A DNA stretch of 64,000 bases. Origin: Roseivirga sp. GTDB taxonomy: Bacteria > Bacteroidota > Bacteroidia > Cytophagales > Cyclobacteriaceae. This document shows, one piece after another, positions 8,500-18,132 of this stretch. The notes under the pieces are model-generated. The model was not told the DNA's origin and searched no databases. It saw only the letters and a program-made list of their open reading frames with translations. Numbering within the stretch: the first letter of the stretch is position 1; each line of letters begins with the position of its first letter. The translations under genes and the position numbers were made by a program. Location: positions 62,001 through 126,000 of the forward strand of contig JAJCYM010000019.1 of NCBI GenBank assembly GCA_029262895.1, written 5' to 3'.

Positions 8500-11153
8500 A
8501 TTATTCACCACCGAGGTGGGCCATGAGATTTTTCCGCTGGTATTGTCGGAAGGATCTTGCCGATGGTATGGAGGGCGATATGCTCGAACTCTATCAACGC
8601 AGGGCTCAACAAAAAGGAAAATTCAAAGCCAACTTCCTCTTCATTTGGAATGTGTTACGGTTTTTCCAGCCTTTTGCATTAAAACAGAAATCAGAATTTC
8701 ATCACAGCCTAACCACAATCGATATGTTCTCTAACTATCTGAAAATTGCCTACAGAAATTTAATTAAGAGCAAAGCATTCACAGCCATCAATATTTTTGG
8801 TCTCGCCATAGGTATTTCCAGCTTCATCATCATGATGTCCTTCGTGTTTAATGAATTGTCCTACGATAGGTTTCATTCGAATGCCGATCGAGTTTATCGG
8901 CTCACTTACAATTATGAGGCGGGTAGCGGAGCGAGACAAATAGCGAGGGTACCCTACCCACTCAAGCCTATTTTGTTGTCAGAATATCCAGAAGTAGAAA
9001 CGCTGGTCAGGTTTTACAGAAATACACTTGATGTAACCACGGTTCGCTATGGAGAAAAGAATTTTACAGAAGACGATATATTATTTGTGGACCCTGAAGT
9101 GTTTGAGGTCTTCGATTTCAGATTAGAATCTGGAAATCCTGAAACTGCTTTGAAAGACATGAATAGCATTGTTATGACAAGGAGGGCAGCTGCGAAATAT
9201 TTTGGAGATGAAAACCCAATGGGGAAAATTGTTGAATATAAGAACGGTGATGAACTTCAGGTTACAGGGATTTTAGCAGAGCTTCCTGACAATTCACATC
9301 TACAATTTGACATGTTGGTTCCTCTTGAATTGCAGCGTCAGCGTTGGATGAGAGGAAATGGTAATAATAGTTATGATTTTGAACAAGATTGGAACTGGTC
9401 AGGAGCGCTTACCTATATCTTGTTGAAAGAAGGATCATCGATTGAAACATTCAATTCCAAATTTTTAGAAGAGGGCAGGGACTTCTTTGATAGGGACGAC
9501 AATACGGAATTTGAATTTTCCGGATTCCCGCTTTCCGATATACATCTTCATTCCGACATGTCAGGTGAACTGGAAGCCAATGGTAATATGGGTCAGGTGA
9601 TCGGTTTCGGGGTAATTGCCCTGCTCATTTTGGTTATTGCCTGTATTAATTTTATTAACCTGAGTACAGCCAGGTCAGCACAACGTGCAAAGGAAGTAGG
9701 ATTAAGAAAGGTAATGGGAGCCCTTAGGCAGCAGTTAATTGGACAATTCATTTCTGAGGCCATGCTGATTGCTTTTGTGGCCACCGGAATAGGAGTTTTG
9801 ATTGTTGAGCTTCTTTTGCCCTATTTTAACGAATTTATGGGTAAAAAACTGTCCATACCCTATTTGGATGGGCCTTTTGTTATTCCCGGATTAGTGCTGG
9901 GCGCAATTACAATTGGATTGTTTTCCGGACTGTATCCTGCATTTTATTTGAGTCGCTTTGAACCTTCCAAAACGCTCAAGGGAAATTTAGGAGCTCGGGG
10001 GCAAGGGAATGTTAGAATAAGACGACTTTTGGTGGGGACACAGTTCATCATTTCCAACTTGTTGATCATTGGCATATTTGTCGTTCAGTCGCAACTGGAT
10101 TTTCTGAGAAACAAGGACCTTGGGTTCGACAAAGACCAGATTATGGTGTTGAAACACGGCACCAAGATTGACGATCAATTCGACCTATTCAATTCCAGAA
10201 TTTCAAATATCCCTTATGTGGAAGCTGCCAACCTGGGCTATGTGGCAGGAAAAAGGGCATTCACGCAAACCTTCAGGGTTGATGGCCAAGATCTTGATGC
10301 CGGCAAATCTATGGGGATCAAATACGTAAGCTATGATTTTGCCAAGATGTTTGATCTGGATGTGATTAATGGACGTTTCTTCTCCAAAGAGATACTCTCT
10401 GATTCTGCCGGGGCGATGATGCTCAACGAATCGGCAGTACAGCAATTCGGCTGGACCAATGAACAAGCGCTCGGGAAGAAATTCAGCTTTATTGGAGGAT
10501 CGGATAACCAGACAAGGTTTGAGGGAAGAATAATTGGCATCCTTAAAGACGCCAACTTTGAGTCTCTCTATCAACCAATTAAGCCGAGCGTATTTAAAAT
10601 CAGCCAATGGGGTAGTATTTCTATCAAATTGAATGTCCAAAATGGCGAAGAACTCAGGACTGCCATAGATGATATCAACGTTGTTTGGGACGAGATTGCT
10701 CCCACTTGGCCCTTTGAATACAGTTTCCTGGATCAGGAACTCGAAGCCCAGTATGTTAAAGAGCAGCGTCTGGGGCAGGCAGTTCAGTATTTTACCTTCT
10801 TAGCCATTTTCATAGCCTGTCTTGGATTGTTTGGTCTGGCATCGTTTACGGTGCAGCAAAAAACAAAGGAGATAGGAGTCAGGAAGGTTTTGGGTGCTTC
10901 GGTTCGGTCTATTTTGATTCTCGTTTCAAAAAGCTATATCGGTCTGATAGTAATTTCATTTTTGGTTGCAACTCCATTAGGTTATTGGCTTAGCAATCAA
11001 TGGTTACAGAATTTTGAATTTAGAATTTTTGTCGGTCCGTTCTATTTTATAATAGCAGGGTTGATTTCAATCGGTATTGCCGCCTTGGCAATCAGCAGTC
11101 AATCTTTGAAGGCAGCTTCATCTAATCCCATTAAAACACTAAGGCATGAATAG
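8481..11153 (+). CDS. ABC transporter permease with prefix domain (PadR cassette 1, first)
   Basis: 890-residue FtsX/MacB-type inner-membrane permease. The ATG at 8481, inside the PadR 3' end, is preferred to an in-frame GTG eight codons earlier because the prefix domain starts just after it (SPPRWAMRFFRWYCRKDLAD, then EGDMLELYQRR). TM1 lies near residue 100; the first FtsX core contains INFINLSTARSAQRAKEVG near 385-405, and the second core contains LGLFGLASFTVQQKTKEIG. Two large periplasmic loops separate the membrane bundles. No ATPase is encoded nearby. The stop overlaps the next permease start by 8 bases. Substrate unknown. Confidence 0.9.
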   Translation: MAGRKLNYSPPRWAMRFFRWYCRKDLADGMEGDMLELYQRRAQQKGKFKANFLFIWNVLRFFQPFALKQKSEFHHSLTTIDMFSNYLKIAYRNLIKSKAFTAINIFGLAIGISSFIIMMSFVFNELSYDRFHSNADRVYRLTYNYEAGSGARQIARVPYPLKPILLSEYPEVETLVRFYRNTLDVTTVRYGEKNFTEDDILFVDPEVFEVFDFRLESGNPETALKDMNSIVMTRRAAAKYFGDENPMGKIVEYKNGDELQVTGILAELPDNSHLQFDMLVPLELQRQRWMRGNGNNSYDFEQDWNWSGALTYILLKEGSSIETFNSKFLEEGRDFFDRDDNTEFEFSGFPLSDIHLHSDMSGELEANGNMGQVIGFGVIALLILVIACINFINLSTARSAQRAKEVGLRKVMGALRQQLIGQFISEAMLIAFVATGIGVLIVELLLPYFNEFMGKKLSIPYLDGPFVIPGLVLGAITIGLFSGLYPAFYLSRFEPSKTLKGNLGARGQGNVRIRRLLVGTQFIISNLLIIGIFVVQSQLDFLRNKDLGFDKDQIMVLKHGTKIDDQFDLFNSRISNIPYVEAANLGYVAGKRAFTQTFRVDGQDLDAGKSMGIKYVSYDFAKMFDLDVINGRFFSKEILSDSAGAMMLNESAVQQFGWTNEQALGKKFSFIGGSDNQTRFEGRIIGILKDANFESLYQPIKPSVFKISQWGSISIKLNVQNGEELRTAIDDINVVWDEIAPTWPFEYSFLDQELEAQYVKEQRLGQAVQYFTFLAIFIACLGLFGLASFTVQQKTKEIGVRKVLGASVRSILILVSKSYIGLIVISFLVATPLGYWLSNQWLQNFEFRIFVGPFYFIIAGLISIGIAALAISSQSLKAASSNPIKTLRHE

Positions 11154-13752
11154 TCGGCCACCAAAGTGGGCCATGCGGTTTTTTCGCTGGTACTGCCGGA
11201 AAGATTTGGCTGATGCCATTGAAGGCGATTTGCTGGAGCTTTATCAGCGAAGGCTTCAAAAGTATGGGAAGCGGAAGAGCGACTCTTTGTTCCTATGGAA
11301 TGTGATTATTTTCTGTCAACCCTTCGCCTTTAAACCAGAAAATTCAAGAACTCAAAACTCATCAATCATGTTAAAAAATCATTTCAAAATTGCCTTCAGA
11401 CTAATGAGACGTCAAAGATCTTTGGCCTTCACCAATATCTTCGGACTGGCCATTGGCATTACTGCCAGCTTATTTCTTTTGCTATATGTCTCTTACGAGT
11501 TGAGTTTCGATAGCTTTCACAAGGATGCAGGTCGCATTTATGCTGTGAATGCCATTAGTTTTAACCCTGAAGGTAATTTCTATAGACAAAGTGCCCCATC
11601 ACCATTAACCGATTTAATGGCCTCTGATTTTCCAGAGGTGGAGGCCGCAACCAGAATAACCTCAACTCGGTTTCCAGACAACTTGATAAAGGCGAACAAC
11701 AAAGAGTTTTTTGAGTCTTTTGTGGCAATGGGTGATGAGGGGTTTTTCGATGTTTTCTCCTTCGACTTAATCGCTGGTAATCCTGAGACTGCTTTAAATG
11801 AACCTGGGAAAGTGATAATGACGAGGAAGACAGCAATGAAATACTTCGGTACAATCGATATCATTGGGAAGACAGTCAACTATGAGAATAGCTTTGAACT
11901 ACAGGTGACTGGAGTACTTGAGGACATCCCAAGTAACAGCACGCTGCAATTCAGCTTCATCATTTCCAACCGCACCCAAGGGCTGCTTTATAAGAACTGG
12001 ATTACTCACTGGGGGAGTTCGAATGCCAGGATTTTTGTAAAAGTGAGAGAAGGTTTCAATCCGCGATTGACCGGGGAGAAATTTCCTGAGATCGTTGAAC
12101 AGTACATCAGGGATGATTTGGACAAGGGAGAAGAATATGTGCTTTCCCTTCAACAGATTACCGATATCCACCTGAATCCACATGTCGCTCCGGAACGCAA
12201 GAGTGCCAGTAGCAATAAAAAATACACTTATATCCTGCCAATTGTCGGATTTTTTATCCTTTTGATAGCGGGGTTTAATTATGTTAATCTCACCACGGCA
12301 AGAATGTCTGAGCGCTTAAAAGAAGTAGGGGTCCGCAAAGTAGTTGGGTCAACACGCCAAGGCCTGAGAGCCCAGTTTCTGGTCGAGTCGATAACTACAG
12401 TGATGATTGCATTATTGCTATCGATAGGACTTCTGATACTTTTAATGAATCCCTTTAATGAGTTGACTGGAAAAGGGATCGAACTCTCGGAGCTATTGAA
12501 TGTCGATTTTCTGACCACTGCACTCCTGATTGTAGTGACTCTAGGTCTGGCTTCTGGTCTCTATCCGGCTCTGGTGCTTTCTAAGATTCGACCAATCAAT
12601 GCACTGAAGCAAGGTTTTTCGAATTTTTCTGGCGGAAAAACGAATCTAAGAGGTGCTCTTTTAATCATTCAATTCGCTGTGGCTTTTATAATGATCACAG
12701 CAACTATGGTGATCAACCAACAAATGAATTATCTACAGGAAACCCCCCTGGGATTCGACAAAGAGCAGGTCATCTATTTCCGACAAGCAGATCGCAACTT
12801 TTGGAGAGGAGCTGATGCCCTTAAGGCCGAACTTCAAAAAAACCCACGAATAGAAGCTGTGGCCTTCTCTTCAGGCATTCCTGGAAATCCCGGCTTTGGC
12901 AGTACGGCTAAGCTGGACGATGGAGCTCGTGAGCTTGAGATCCGCCATATCATGTTAGATAAGGAATACATTGATCTTTACAAGTTCGAGGTTATAGAAG
13001 GGCGCTCTTTTGACTATGACTTAGCCACAGATAAATCAGCTGCCTACCTAATCAACGAAACCGCTGTCCGGCAAATTGGGTGGGACGAACCATTGGGTGA
13101 AACTTTGGAATTGTGGGGGAAGAAGGGGCAGGTGATCGGCGTATTGAAAGATTTCCACTTTGAGTCAATGAAGAATCCCATAGGCCCAATGGCATTCCAC
13201 ATAAGTGAATCCAATTATCGTGTGGTTTCAATGAAATTGGGAACGGATGAGATTGCCGAGACCATCCAATTTATTGAAGGGCAATGGGCAACCATGATGC
13301 CGGACAGGCCATTTCAATTTCAGTTTCTTGACGCTCGTTTCGAGGACTATTATCGAGAAGAGCAACGCTTTTCGGGAATAATGGACATAGCAACAACATT
13401 GGGACTTGTTCTTGCAATCTCAGGACTTTTTAGTCTGACCGCATTCCTGATTAATAAAAGAGCAAAGGAGATAAGCATTAGAAAAGTGCTTGGGGCTTCA
13501 TATGCTAGTGTGATGCGCTTATTCCTGAACAAGATGATCTGGATTGGATTGGTAGCCACGATTGTTGCAATTCCATTGGCCTATACCATGTTAAATCAAT
13601 GGCTTGGAGGTTTCGCTTATCATATCGACATGAGCATAATAAATTTTGCGATTGTGACTGTAATCATGATGCTGATCATCATATTCACGGTTGGTGCGCA
13701 GGTAACTAGATCCGTTGGAAAAAACCCGGTTGATAATCTGAGACATGAATAA
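11146..13752 (+). CDS. ABC transporter permease with prefix domain (PadR cassette 1, second)
   Basis: 868-residue permease paralogous to its upstream neighbour: its prefix (PPKWAMRFFRWYCRKDLADA) is almost identical, whereas the rest has diverged, which suggests tandem duplication with conservation or conversion of the prefix. FtsX cores appear as FNYVNLTTARMSERLKEVG (about residue 380) and SLTAFLINKRAKEISIRK (about 770), each followed by membrane helices. The ATG overlaps the previous stop by 8 bases. The C-terminus NPVDNLRHE is typical. It probably forms a heteromeric permease with the 8481 product; no ATPase or membrane-fusion protein is seen in the cassette. Confidence 0.9.
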   Translation: MNSRPPKWAMRFFRWYCRKDLADAIEGDLLELYQRRLQKYGKRKSDSLFLWNVIIFCQPFAFKPENSRTQNSSIMLKNHFKIAFRLMRRQRSLAFTNIFGLAIGITASLFLLLYVSYELSFDSFHKDAGRIYAVNAISFNPEGNFYRQSAPSPLTDLMASDFPEVEAATRITSTRFPDNLIKANNKEFFESFVAMGDEGFFDVFSFDLIAGNPETALNEPGKVIMTRKTAMKYFGTIDIIGKTVNYENSFELQVTGVLEDIPSNSTLQFSFIISNRTQGLLYKNWITHWGSSNARIFVKVREGFNPRLTGEKFPEIVEQYIRDDLDKGEEYVLSLQQITDIHLNPHVAPERKSASSNKKYTYILPIVGFFILLIAGFNYVNLTTARMSERLKEVGVRKVVGSTRQGLRAQFLVESITTVMIALLLSIGLLILLMNPFNELTGKGIELSELLNVDFLTTALLIVVTLGLASGLYPALVLSKIRPINALKQGFSNFSGGKTNLRGALLIIQFAVAFIMITATMVINQQMNYLQETPLGFDKEQVIYFRQADRNFWRGADALKAELQKNPRIEAVAFSSGIPGNPGFGSTAKLDDGARELEIRHIMLDKEYIDLYKFEVIEGRSFDYDLATDKSAAYLINETAVRQIGWDEPLGETLELWGKKGQVIGVLKDFHFESMKNPIGPMAFHISESNYRVVSMKLGTDEIAETIQFIEGQWATMMPDRPFQFQFLDARFEDYYREEQRFSGIMDIATTLGLVLAISGLFSLTAFLINKRAKEISIRKVLGASYASVMRLFLNKMIWIGLVATIVAIPLAYTMLNQWLGGFAYHIDMSIINFAIVTVIMMLIIIFTVGAQVTRSVGKNPVDNLRHE

Positions 13753-13851
13753 AACTCTCAATTATCCGATTTGAGACATAATTTGCAGTTGCTCATAGCG
13801 AATTCGCTGCGAATGAATCTTATCAAAGTCTAATTCTTCGGAATTTTGGGG

Positions 13852-14424
13852 ATGAAAAAATTAACATTCATTCTAATCTGCATTCTTTGCTATTCAAGCT
13901 CATTTGCTCAAGGTCTTTCCGCATATCATAAGGAGATTCAACAATATGAGCCCTCCGAAGAGTACCCCTTTGGCATAATAAACCCAAAGGCTCCTTCCGA
14001 AGTGGCACAATTTGATTTCATGGTTGGAATTTGTGATTGTACAGATTCTATACCACAGGGGCCAGACAAGTGGTTGAGCTTCCCTTCAATTTGGCGAGCG
14101 AAGTACTTTCTCAATGGTTATGGTATTCAGGACAATAATTTTAATCGCCAAAATCCAACATCCAATCTTAGGCTTTTTGATAAACAGACTCAAGAATGGA
14201 AAGTAACTTATATTTCCAATGCTCAGGCCTACTCTACTGGTGAATGGGTTGGTAAGAAGGAAAACGGAGACATTGTACTCTATCGTAAGAATGGTGACGA
14301 CCAGCCCTATAGCAGGTTGACCTTCTACAATATCCGGGAGGAGGGATACGATTGGAAGAGTGAGACGGTTCTACCCAGTGGAGAGGTCAGACCGGGTTGG
14401 AAAAAGAACTGTATTAAGCGATGA
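13852..14424 (+). CDS. Secreted protein of unknown function, DUF1579-like
   Basis: 190-residue exported protein with a clear Sec signal peptide (MKKLTFILICILCYSSSFAQ, cleavage after about residue 20). A segment around residues 55-90 (AQFDFMVGICDC, then WRAKYFLNGYGIQD) resembles the start of DUF1579-type beta-barrel proteins, normally FDFMVGxW; the assignment is tentative. The rest is beta-rich. ATG at 13852 is preferred to an in-frame TTG two codons earlier. It stands alone, 99 bases after the permease cassette, and is followed by a good terminator hairpin. Confidence 0.6.
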   Translation: MKKLTFILICILCYSSSFAQGLSAYHKEIQQYEPSEEYPFGIINPKAPSEVAQFDFMVGICDCTDSIPQGPDKWLSFPSIWRAKYFLNGYGIQDNNFNRQNPTSNLRLFDKQTQEWKVTYISNAQAYSTGEWVGKKENGDIVLYRKNGDDQPYSRLTFYNIREEGYDWKSETVLPSGEVRPGWKKNCIKR

Positions 14425-14470
14425 TTTATATCCACTACTACAGCTGTACGAAGCCCCATTGCCTTGCAAT

Positions 14471-14506
14471 AAGAGCTTTTAATAGAAGACGGAAAGGCTC
14501 TTTTTT
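14471..14506 (+). terminator. Rho-independent terminator after the 13852 gene
   Basis: AAGAGC pairs with GCTCTT across an A-rich loop, the arms extended by TTT/AAA with one bulge, and six T follow on the plus strand. Confidence 0.7.
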
Positions 14507-14574
14507 GCTGTAAAAGATGGGTTAATCGCTATAAAGCTTAACCAAATTCTACTTAAAATTTTCACTTTGGGAAT

Positions 14575-15612
14575 ATGAAAAAGATGATGCTCCAATCCGC
14601 GATTGAAAAGATAAACACAAACATCCACACAAGGCTTTTGTTAATTTTTCTACTGTTCTTTTCGTGTACAAAAGTACCGGAAGGCCAGGAGCTTGTTGAT
14701 GCTAACCCTTTGGTGGCAGATATCATAAAAGATGGAAAAGCCGGCAAATTCGGAAACATACACTCCCTCCTGATCTATCAACAAGGAGAATTGTTGGCTG
14801 AAGAATATTTTGAGGGCTTTGAAAAGGATAGCGTTCACTTTCAATACTCGGTGACCAAAAGTGTTTCTTCCCTGTTGATTGGTATTGCACTCGATCAGGG
14901 TTTGATCAAATCTGTAGACGAACCAGTACTATCCTTTTTTCCGGAATACGAGGGTAAGTTGGCAAACTTAAACCAAGAGAAGCAGGAGTTAACACTTAAG
15001 CAGGTGTTGACTATGAGTGCTGGATTTTCATGGGATGAATGGACACACTCTTACACAGATATCAGGAACGATGCGAACAAAATGATACGCAGTGCCGATA
15101 TGATGAAATTTGTGCTCGACAGGCCCATCCCCACAAAGCCGGGCACCAGGTACACTTATAACAGCGGATGCTCTATGCTACTCTCCGGCATAATTGAAAA
15201 TAGCACTGGAATGACAGTACAGGAATTTGCAACAGATTACCTGTTTGGGCCATTAGGTATATCTGAGTGGCATTGGGAGCAGGGCAATGATGAGAAATTC
15301 AACACGGGTTGGGGACTGCATCTACATCCTACAGATATGTTGAAAATAGGACAATTGGTTTTGAACAAAGGCAGGTGGAATGAGCAGGAGGTTGTATCAA
15401 AAGCCTGGATTGACACTTCTATTCAAAACCATATTGCCAATTACGGATATCAATGGTGGCTTTCTGGAGATTACTTTTCAGCAAGAGGTTGGGGTGGTCA
15501 GGTTATTGCCATCTCACCCAAGAACAATCTGATTGTGATTAGCACAGCCGCTAATTTTAGCGGAGGGGGAGGCCCTCCAGGCGTACGGGTTATGGAGAGA
15601 CTTCTGAATTGA
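14575..15612 (+). CDS. Beta-lactamase-fold serine hydrolase lipoprotein
   Basis: 345-residue exported lipoprotein (FLLFFSCTK lipobox region, Cys31) of the class C beta-lactamase/penicillin-binding-like family. The catalytic SxxK is SVTK at residues 92-95, followed by SSLLIGIALDQGLIKSVDEPV. The second motif YxN is in TYTYNSGCSMLLSGI (about 190-205). The third, usually HxG/KTG, appears as RGWGGQVI near 308. Probable esterase, amidase or peptidase on the envelope; true beta-lactam resistance is not implied. Monocistronic, convergent with the ABC permease gene. Confidence 0.85.
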   Translation: MKKMMLQSAIEKINTNIHTRLLLIFLLFFSCTKVPEGQELVDANPLVADIIKDGKAGKFGNIHSLLIYQQGELLAEEYFEGFEKDSVHFQYSVTKSVSSLLIGIALDQGLIKSVDEPVLSFFPEYEGKLANLNQEKQELTLKQVLTMSAGFSWDEWTHSYTDIRNDANKMIRSADMMKFVLDRPIPTKPGTRYTYNSGCSMLLSGIIENSTGMTVQEFATDYLFGPLGISEWHWEQGNDEKFNTGWGLHLHPTDMLKIGQLVLNKGRWNEQEVVSKAWIDTSIQNHIANYGYQWWLSGDYFSARGWGGQVIAISPKNNLIVISTAANFSGGGGPPGVRVMERLLN

Positions 15613-15636
15613 ATCCAGTATCTGCAATCAATGTGA

Positions 15637-16740
15637 CTAGGCCTGGGAACCACGGTTTTTGAAACCTGGCAGTTTGAAAAACAAGAGTGCCGAAACGAAA
15701 ATCAAAGTTGCTGTAAGAACGGCTGGGTCTACTTCACCCAGGATCACAAAAAACAAGATGGCCGTCAAAAAGAAGGGGTATCGTATGAAATACTCCATAT
15801 CCATTTTACGAGCCGTCAAAATAGACTGATACAGTAACAAAAGCACAGGAGCAAGCATTGAAATCTTGACCAGAAAGAGTATATCTGATTGCATCAGGTT
15901 ATTGCCCACCAGCACAAGTAGCTCTGGTGACATCAGGACTAAATAAGTCAGAAATGCCGAGGTGAACCTAGAACCCAGGGATAAAGGCAAGTTTCGGAAT
16001 ATGGTCAACTGACTGGCTTCAAATTCAAAATGTCTATAGCTAAATACCGAGTTTACGGCTGAACTCAGAAGTACCCCTAAGGTTAATAACCTCAAATCAT
16101 TTTCATCAGACTTGTACAAATAAGTAGCACCTAAAATAATGCTTACAGAAATAGCTTTGCTTGCCAATAGTACAATAGGTTGCCGATTGAAAAGGTGATG
16201 AATATATAGCCATGAAAAGCTTTTTGGCAACTTCTGTGTCCAGAAGGTCAGACCTTTAGTTGCTTTTGGGTCTGAAGGAGAAATTAAAACTTGATGAAGA
16301 AAATGGGCAGCTGTAAAAAGGATAAACCCGTTTCCAAGAAGAACCAAACCAGCCGATTGCAAGGCACCCAGTTGAAATGCAGTGAAAGACATAAACAGTC
16401 CATAGACCAGGGCAGGCAAGAGTAGCAAGGTTTGAACGTATACAACCAGTAACTTTCTTTGAATTGGCTGTAGAAGGACTATTTCGCCAATAATTTGATT
16501 GGCTGCCAGTTTTCTTATCCTTGTACAGAACAGAAGGGTTTTGACTCCATACAAACTCCAAAGTAATAGTGGGATTAAGTAATAAACAGGTTTAGCGGCC
16601 AGCCCTGAGGCAATATCGACATGTTGCGGAATTTTTAGAAAGCCGAAGCCAAGGCCCATAACTACCAAAAAGAACCCCGCATTTGCCCGATAGAATTCAG
16701 AGACCAGGGTGCGGAGCAAGACTTTTGCAATGGAATGCAT
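15637..16740 (-). CDS. ABC-type exporter membrane subunit
   Basis: 367-residue polytopic membrane protein with roughly ten predicted helices in pairs and no recognisable soluble domain. Its ATG overlaps the stop of the ATP-binding gene by one base, so the pair is translationally coupled and this is its membrane partner. Sequence motifs are weak; internal hydrophobic runs such as LLVVYVQTLLLLPALVYGLF support only a membrane location. Substrate unknown; small two-gene exporters of this form often move lipids, peptides or antibiotics in Bacteroidetes. Confident as a membrane subunit, not as to substrate. Confidence 0.75.
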   Translation of the reverse strand: MHSIAKVLLRTLVSEFYRANAGFFLVVMGLGFGFLKIPQHVDIASGLAAKPVYYLIPLLLWSLYGVKTLLFCTRIRKLAANQIIGEIVLLQPIQRKLLVVYVQTLLLLPALVYGLFMSFTAFQLGALQSAGLVLLGNGFILFTAAHFLHQVLISPSDPKATKGLTFWTQKLPKSFSWLYIHHLFNRQPIVLLASKAISVSIILGATYLYKSDENDLRLLTLGVLLSSAVNSVFSYRHFEFEASQLTIFRNLPLSLGSRFTSAFLTYLVLMSPELLVLVGNNLMQSDILFLVKISMLAPVLLLLYQSILTARKMDMEYFIRYPFFLTAILFFVILGEVDPAVLTATLIFVSALLFFKLPGFKNRGSQA

Positions 16741-17366
16741 CAGAGGATCGAAATGGTTTGGTCTTTTACCTCATAACCATGTGTGGGTTCGATCTGCTCA
16801 TTTTCAAAATCCTGATGGGTAGCAAAAAGGAACATGACACCATTGTCATAACCAGTGCGAATCAAGTCGCTTACCATATGTTGTGCCTCCTTGTCCAGGG
16901 TGATTAGCGGCTCATCCAAAATGATGCATTCAGGTTCTCCAATGAATGATAAAAGCAATGACAATTTCTTCAGCATACCACTGGAATAGGTGCCACAGGG
17001 CTGTTGGGCATAGCTGGTTACACCAAGTGACTCTTTCAATTGTTCGATCTGACCTGCTGGTGCCTTCTTAAGTTTTGCAAAAAAGCGAATCAGTTCGTTG
17101 GCGCTTAGAAACTCAGGAAATACAGGTTCAGATTGACTGTAGTTTACTTTTAGCTTATAAGCTCCGGGCGATTTTGACAGATCTACGTTGTTTAAACGGA
17201 TATTTCCTTTATAGGGAGAAAGCCCTGAAAGACAATTAAAGAGAGTTGATTTCCCCGAACCATTTTTTCCTTTGATCCAATGAATGCCTTTTTCAAAAGA
17301 CAAAGCGGGGACATCCAGGATCAAGGAGGAATCGTAAGATTTCGCGAAGGAGGTTAAGGTTAGCAT
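16740..17366 (-). CDS. ABC transporter ATP-binding protein
   Basis: 208-residue ATPase, compact for the family. Walker A is KGKNGSGKST near residues 33-42; the Q-loop region contains NYSQSEPVFPEFLSANEL; the signature is YSSGMLKKLSLLLSF (SSGM in place of LSGGQ); Walker B is CIILDEPLITLD; and the switch His is in FATHQDF. It starts the two-gene transcript and energises the membrane subunit encoded immediately after it. Preceded, on the same strand, by a lipoprotein gene with its own terminator. Confidence 0.93.
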   Translation of the reverse strand: MLTLTSFAKSYDSSLILDVPALSFEKGIHWIKGKNGSGKSTLFNCLSGLSPYKGNIRLNNVDLSKSPGAYKLKVNYSQSEPVFPEFLSANELIRFFAKLKKAPAGQIEQLKESLGVTSYAQQPCGTYSSGMLKKLSLLLSFIGEPECIILDEPLITLDKEAQHMVSDLIRTGYDNGVMFLFATHQDFENEQIEPTHGYEVKDQTISIL

Positions 17367-17390
17367 TTAGAAACTAACATACGGAATAAA

Positions 17391-17414
17391 CAAAAAAGGA
17401 GACATCAGTCTCCT
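17391..17414 (-). terminator. Rho-independent terminator after the 17438-18034 lipoprotein gene
   Basis: On the minus strand GGAGAC-TGAT-GTCTCC is followed by six T, about 25 bases past the stop codon. It separates the lipoprotein transcript from the ABC exporter pair. Confidence 0.88.
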
Positions 17415-17437
17415 CTTATAAATTGTTAAATCAAATG

Positions 17438-18034
17438 TTATTGGATGGTCACCGTAAAGATGACCCGAACATCTTCGTCTCCTCCGGCATTGGTAATATC
17501 ACCTTGTTGGACTCCGGTGGCAGTTTTGGATGGCATATGAACCAATACAACATTAAGTGATCCGTTACCCGCATTCCCGGTTGTGGCAGAACCAACGAGG
17601 CCAATAGGAAGACCGAGTAAATCCTGGTCGCTATAAGTATAGGTGAAGTTTAGTCCTGCACCCACCTCAAAAAATACTTGATGCTCATCAGCCTCAGTTG
17701 CCACCTCTGAGGTGATATCTATAGTGGGAGTGCTGGATTCGTTTAAGAATGCCACTTCCACTCGATATGTACTGTTAGCAGTTAGTGTGGGGTTGATGGT
17801 AGTACCATCATTACCTCCAGGTCCATCAATATCCTGGAAAGAAGCAATAACCACGTCAGAGCCATCCTGAGTGTTAGTGAATGTTACATTCACGGTTGTG
17901 ATCAGCTCAGTGTCATTGACAGGCTCAGGATCCGATGAGTTTGAGCATCCCGCCAAAATAAAAACTGTAAGTACTAATGTTAAGAGGCCTTTGACCCTTA
18001 GACTCCCTGAATATTTCAATTTGTTGTTAAACAT
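17438..18034 (-). CDS. Lipoprotein paired with TonB receptor, function unknown
   Basis: 198-residue lipoprotein (VFILAGCSNSSDPEP, Cys about 30). The mature part is a Thr/Asp/Gly-rich beta domain with VTFTNTQDGSDVV, DIDGPGGNDGT, ITSEVATEADEHQVFF and TNAGGDEDVRVIFTVTIQ. I recognise this as a type commonly found beside TonB-dependent receptors in Flavobacteriia and Cytophagales but cannot name a function. The divergent position next to the DUF6660-like and receptor genes, with a shared regulatory region, suggests surface ligand binding, possibly of a metal or metal complex; that is inference. Confidence 0.7.
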   Translation of the reverse strand: MFNNKLKYSGSLRVKGLLTLVLTVFILAGCSNSSDPEPVNDTELITTVNVTFTNTQDGSDVVIASFQDIDGPGGNDGTTINPTLTANSTYRVEVAFLNESSTPTIDITSEVATEADEHQVFFEVGAGLNFTYTYSDQDLLGLPIGLVGSATTGNAGNGSLNVVLVHMPSKTATGVQQGDITNAGGDEDVRVIFTVTIQ

Positions 18035-18062
18035 CTTATTTGAGTAGTTGGTAAAATCTATA

Positions 18063-18093
18063 CAAGATTAATATAAGTGCAACTATGTTGCAA
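18063..18093 (-). promoter_or_regulatory. Promoter of the lipoprotein gene with palindromic operator
   Basis: On the minus strand TTG (18091-18093), a 20-base spacer and TAATCTTG (18063-18070; 7 of 8 matches to TAnnTTTG) form a good Bacteroidetes promoter. It would start transcription about 20 bases before the ATG. The perfect dyad TGCAAC-TAT-GTTGCA (18078-18092) covers the -33 element, so a repressor bound there should block RNA polymerase. The 15-bp size and form would suit a Fur-type or other dimeric regulator; its identity is unknown. Confidence 0.65.
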
Positions 18094-18132
18094 TAGTTAT
18101 TTACGAAATTGTCGAAATTTTATTTTAATGGT

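Noticed and set aside
10203-10640. Minus-strand open frame of about 145 codons within a permease gene
   Set aside because: Antisense to a clearly conserved membrane-protein frame; no promoter, no recognisable product.
13798-13807. GCGAATTCGC palindrome before the 13852 gene
   Set aside because: Ten bases only and no partner site; expected by chance several times in a window of this size.
14575-15612. Beta-lactam resistance gene
   Set aside because: Only the general SxxK/YxN fold is present; many such lipoproteins are esterases or peptidases, and there is no linked regulator or resistance context.
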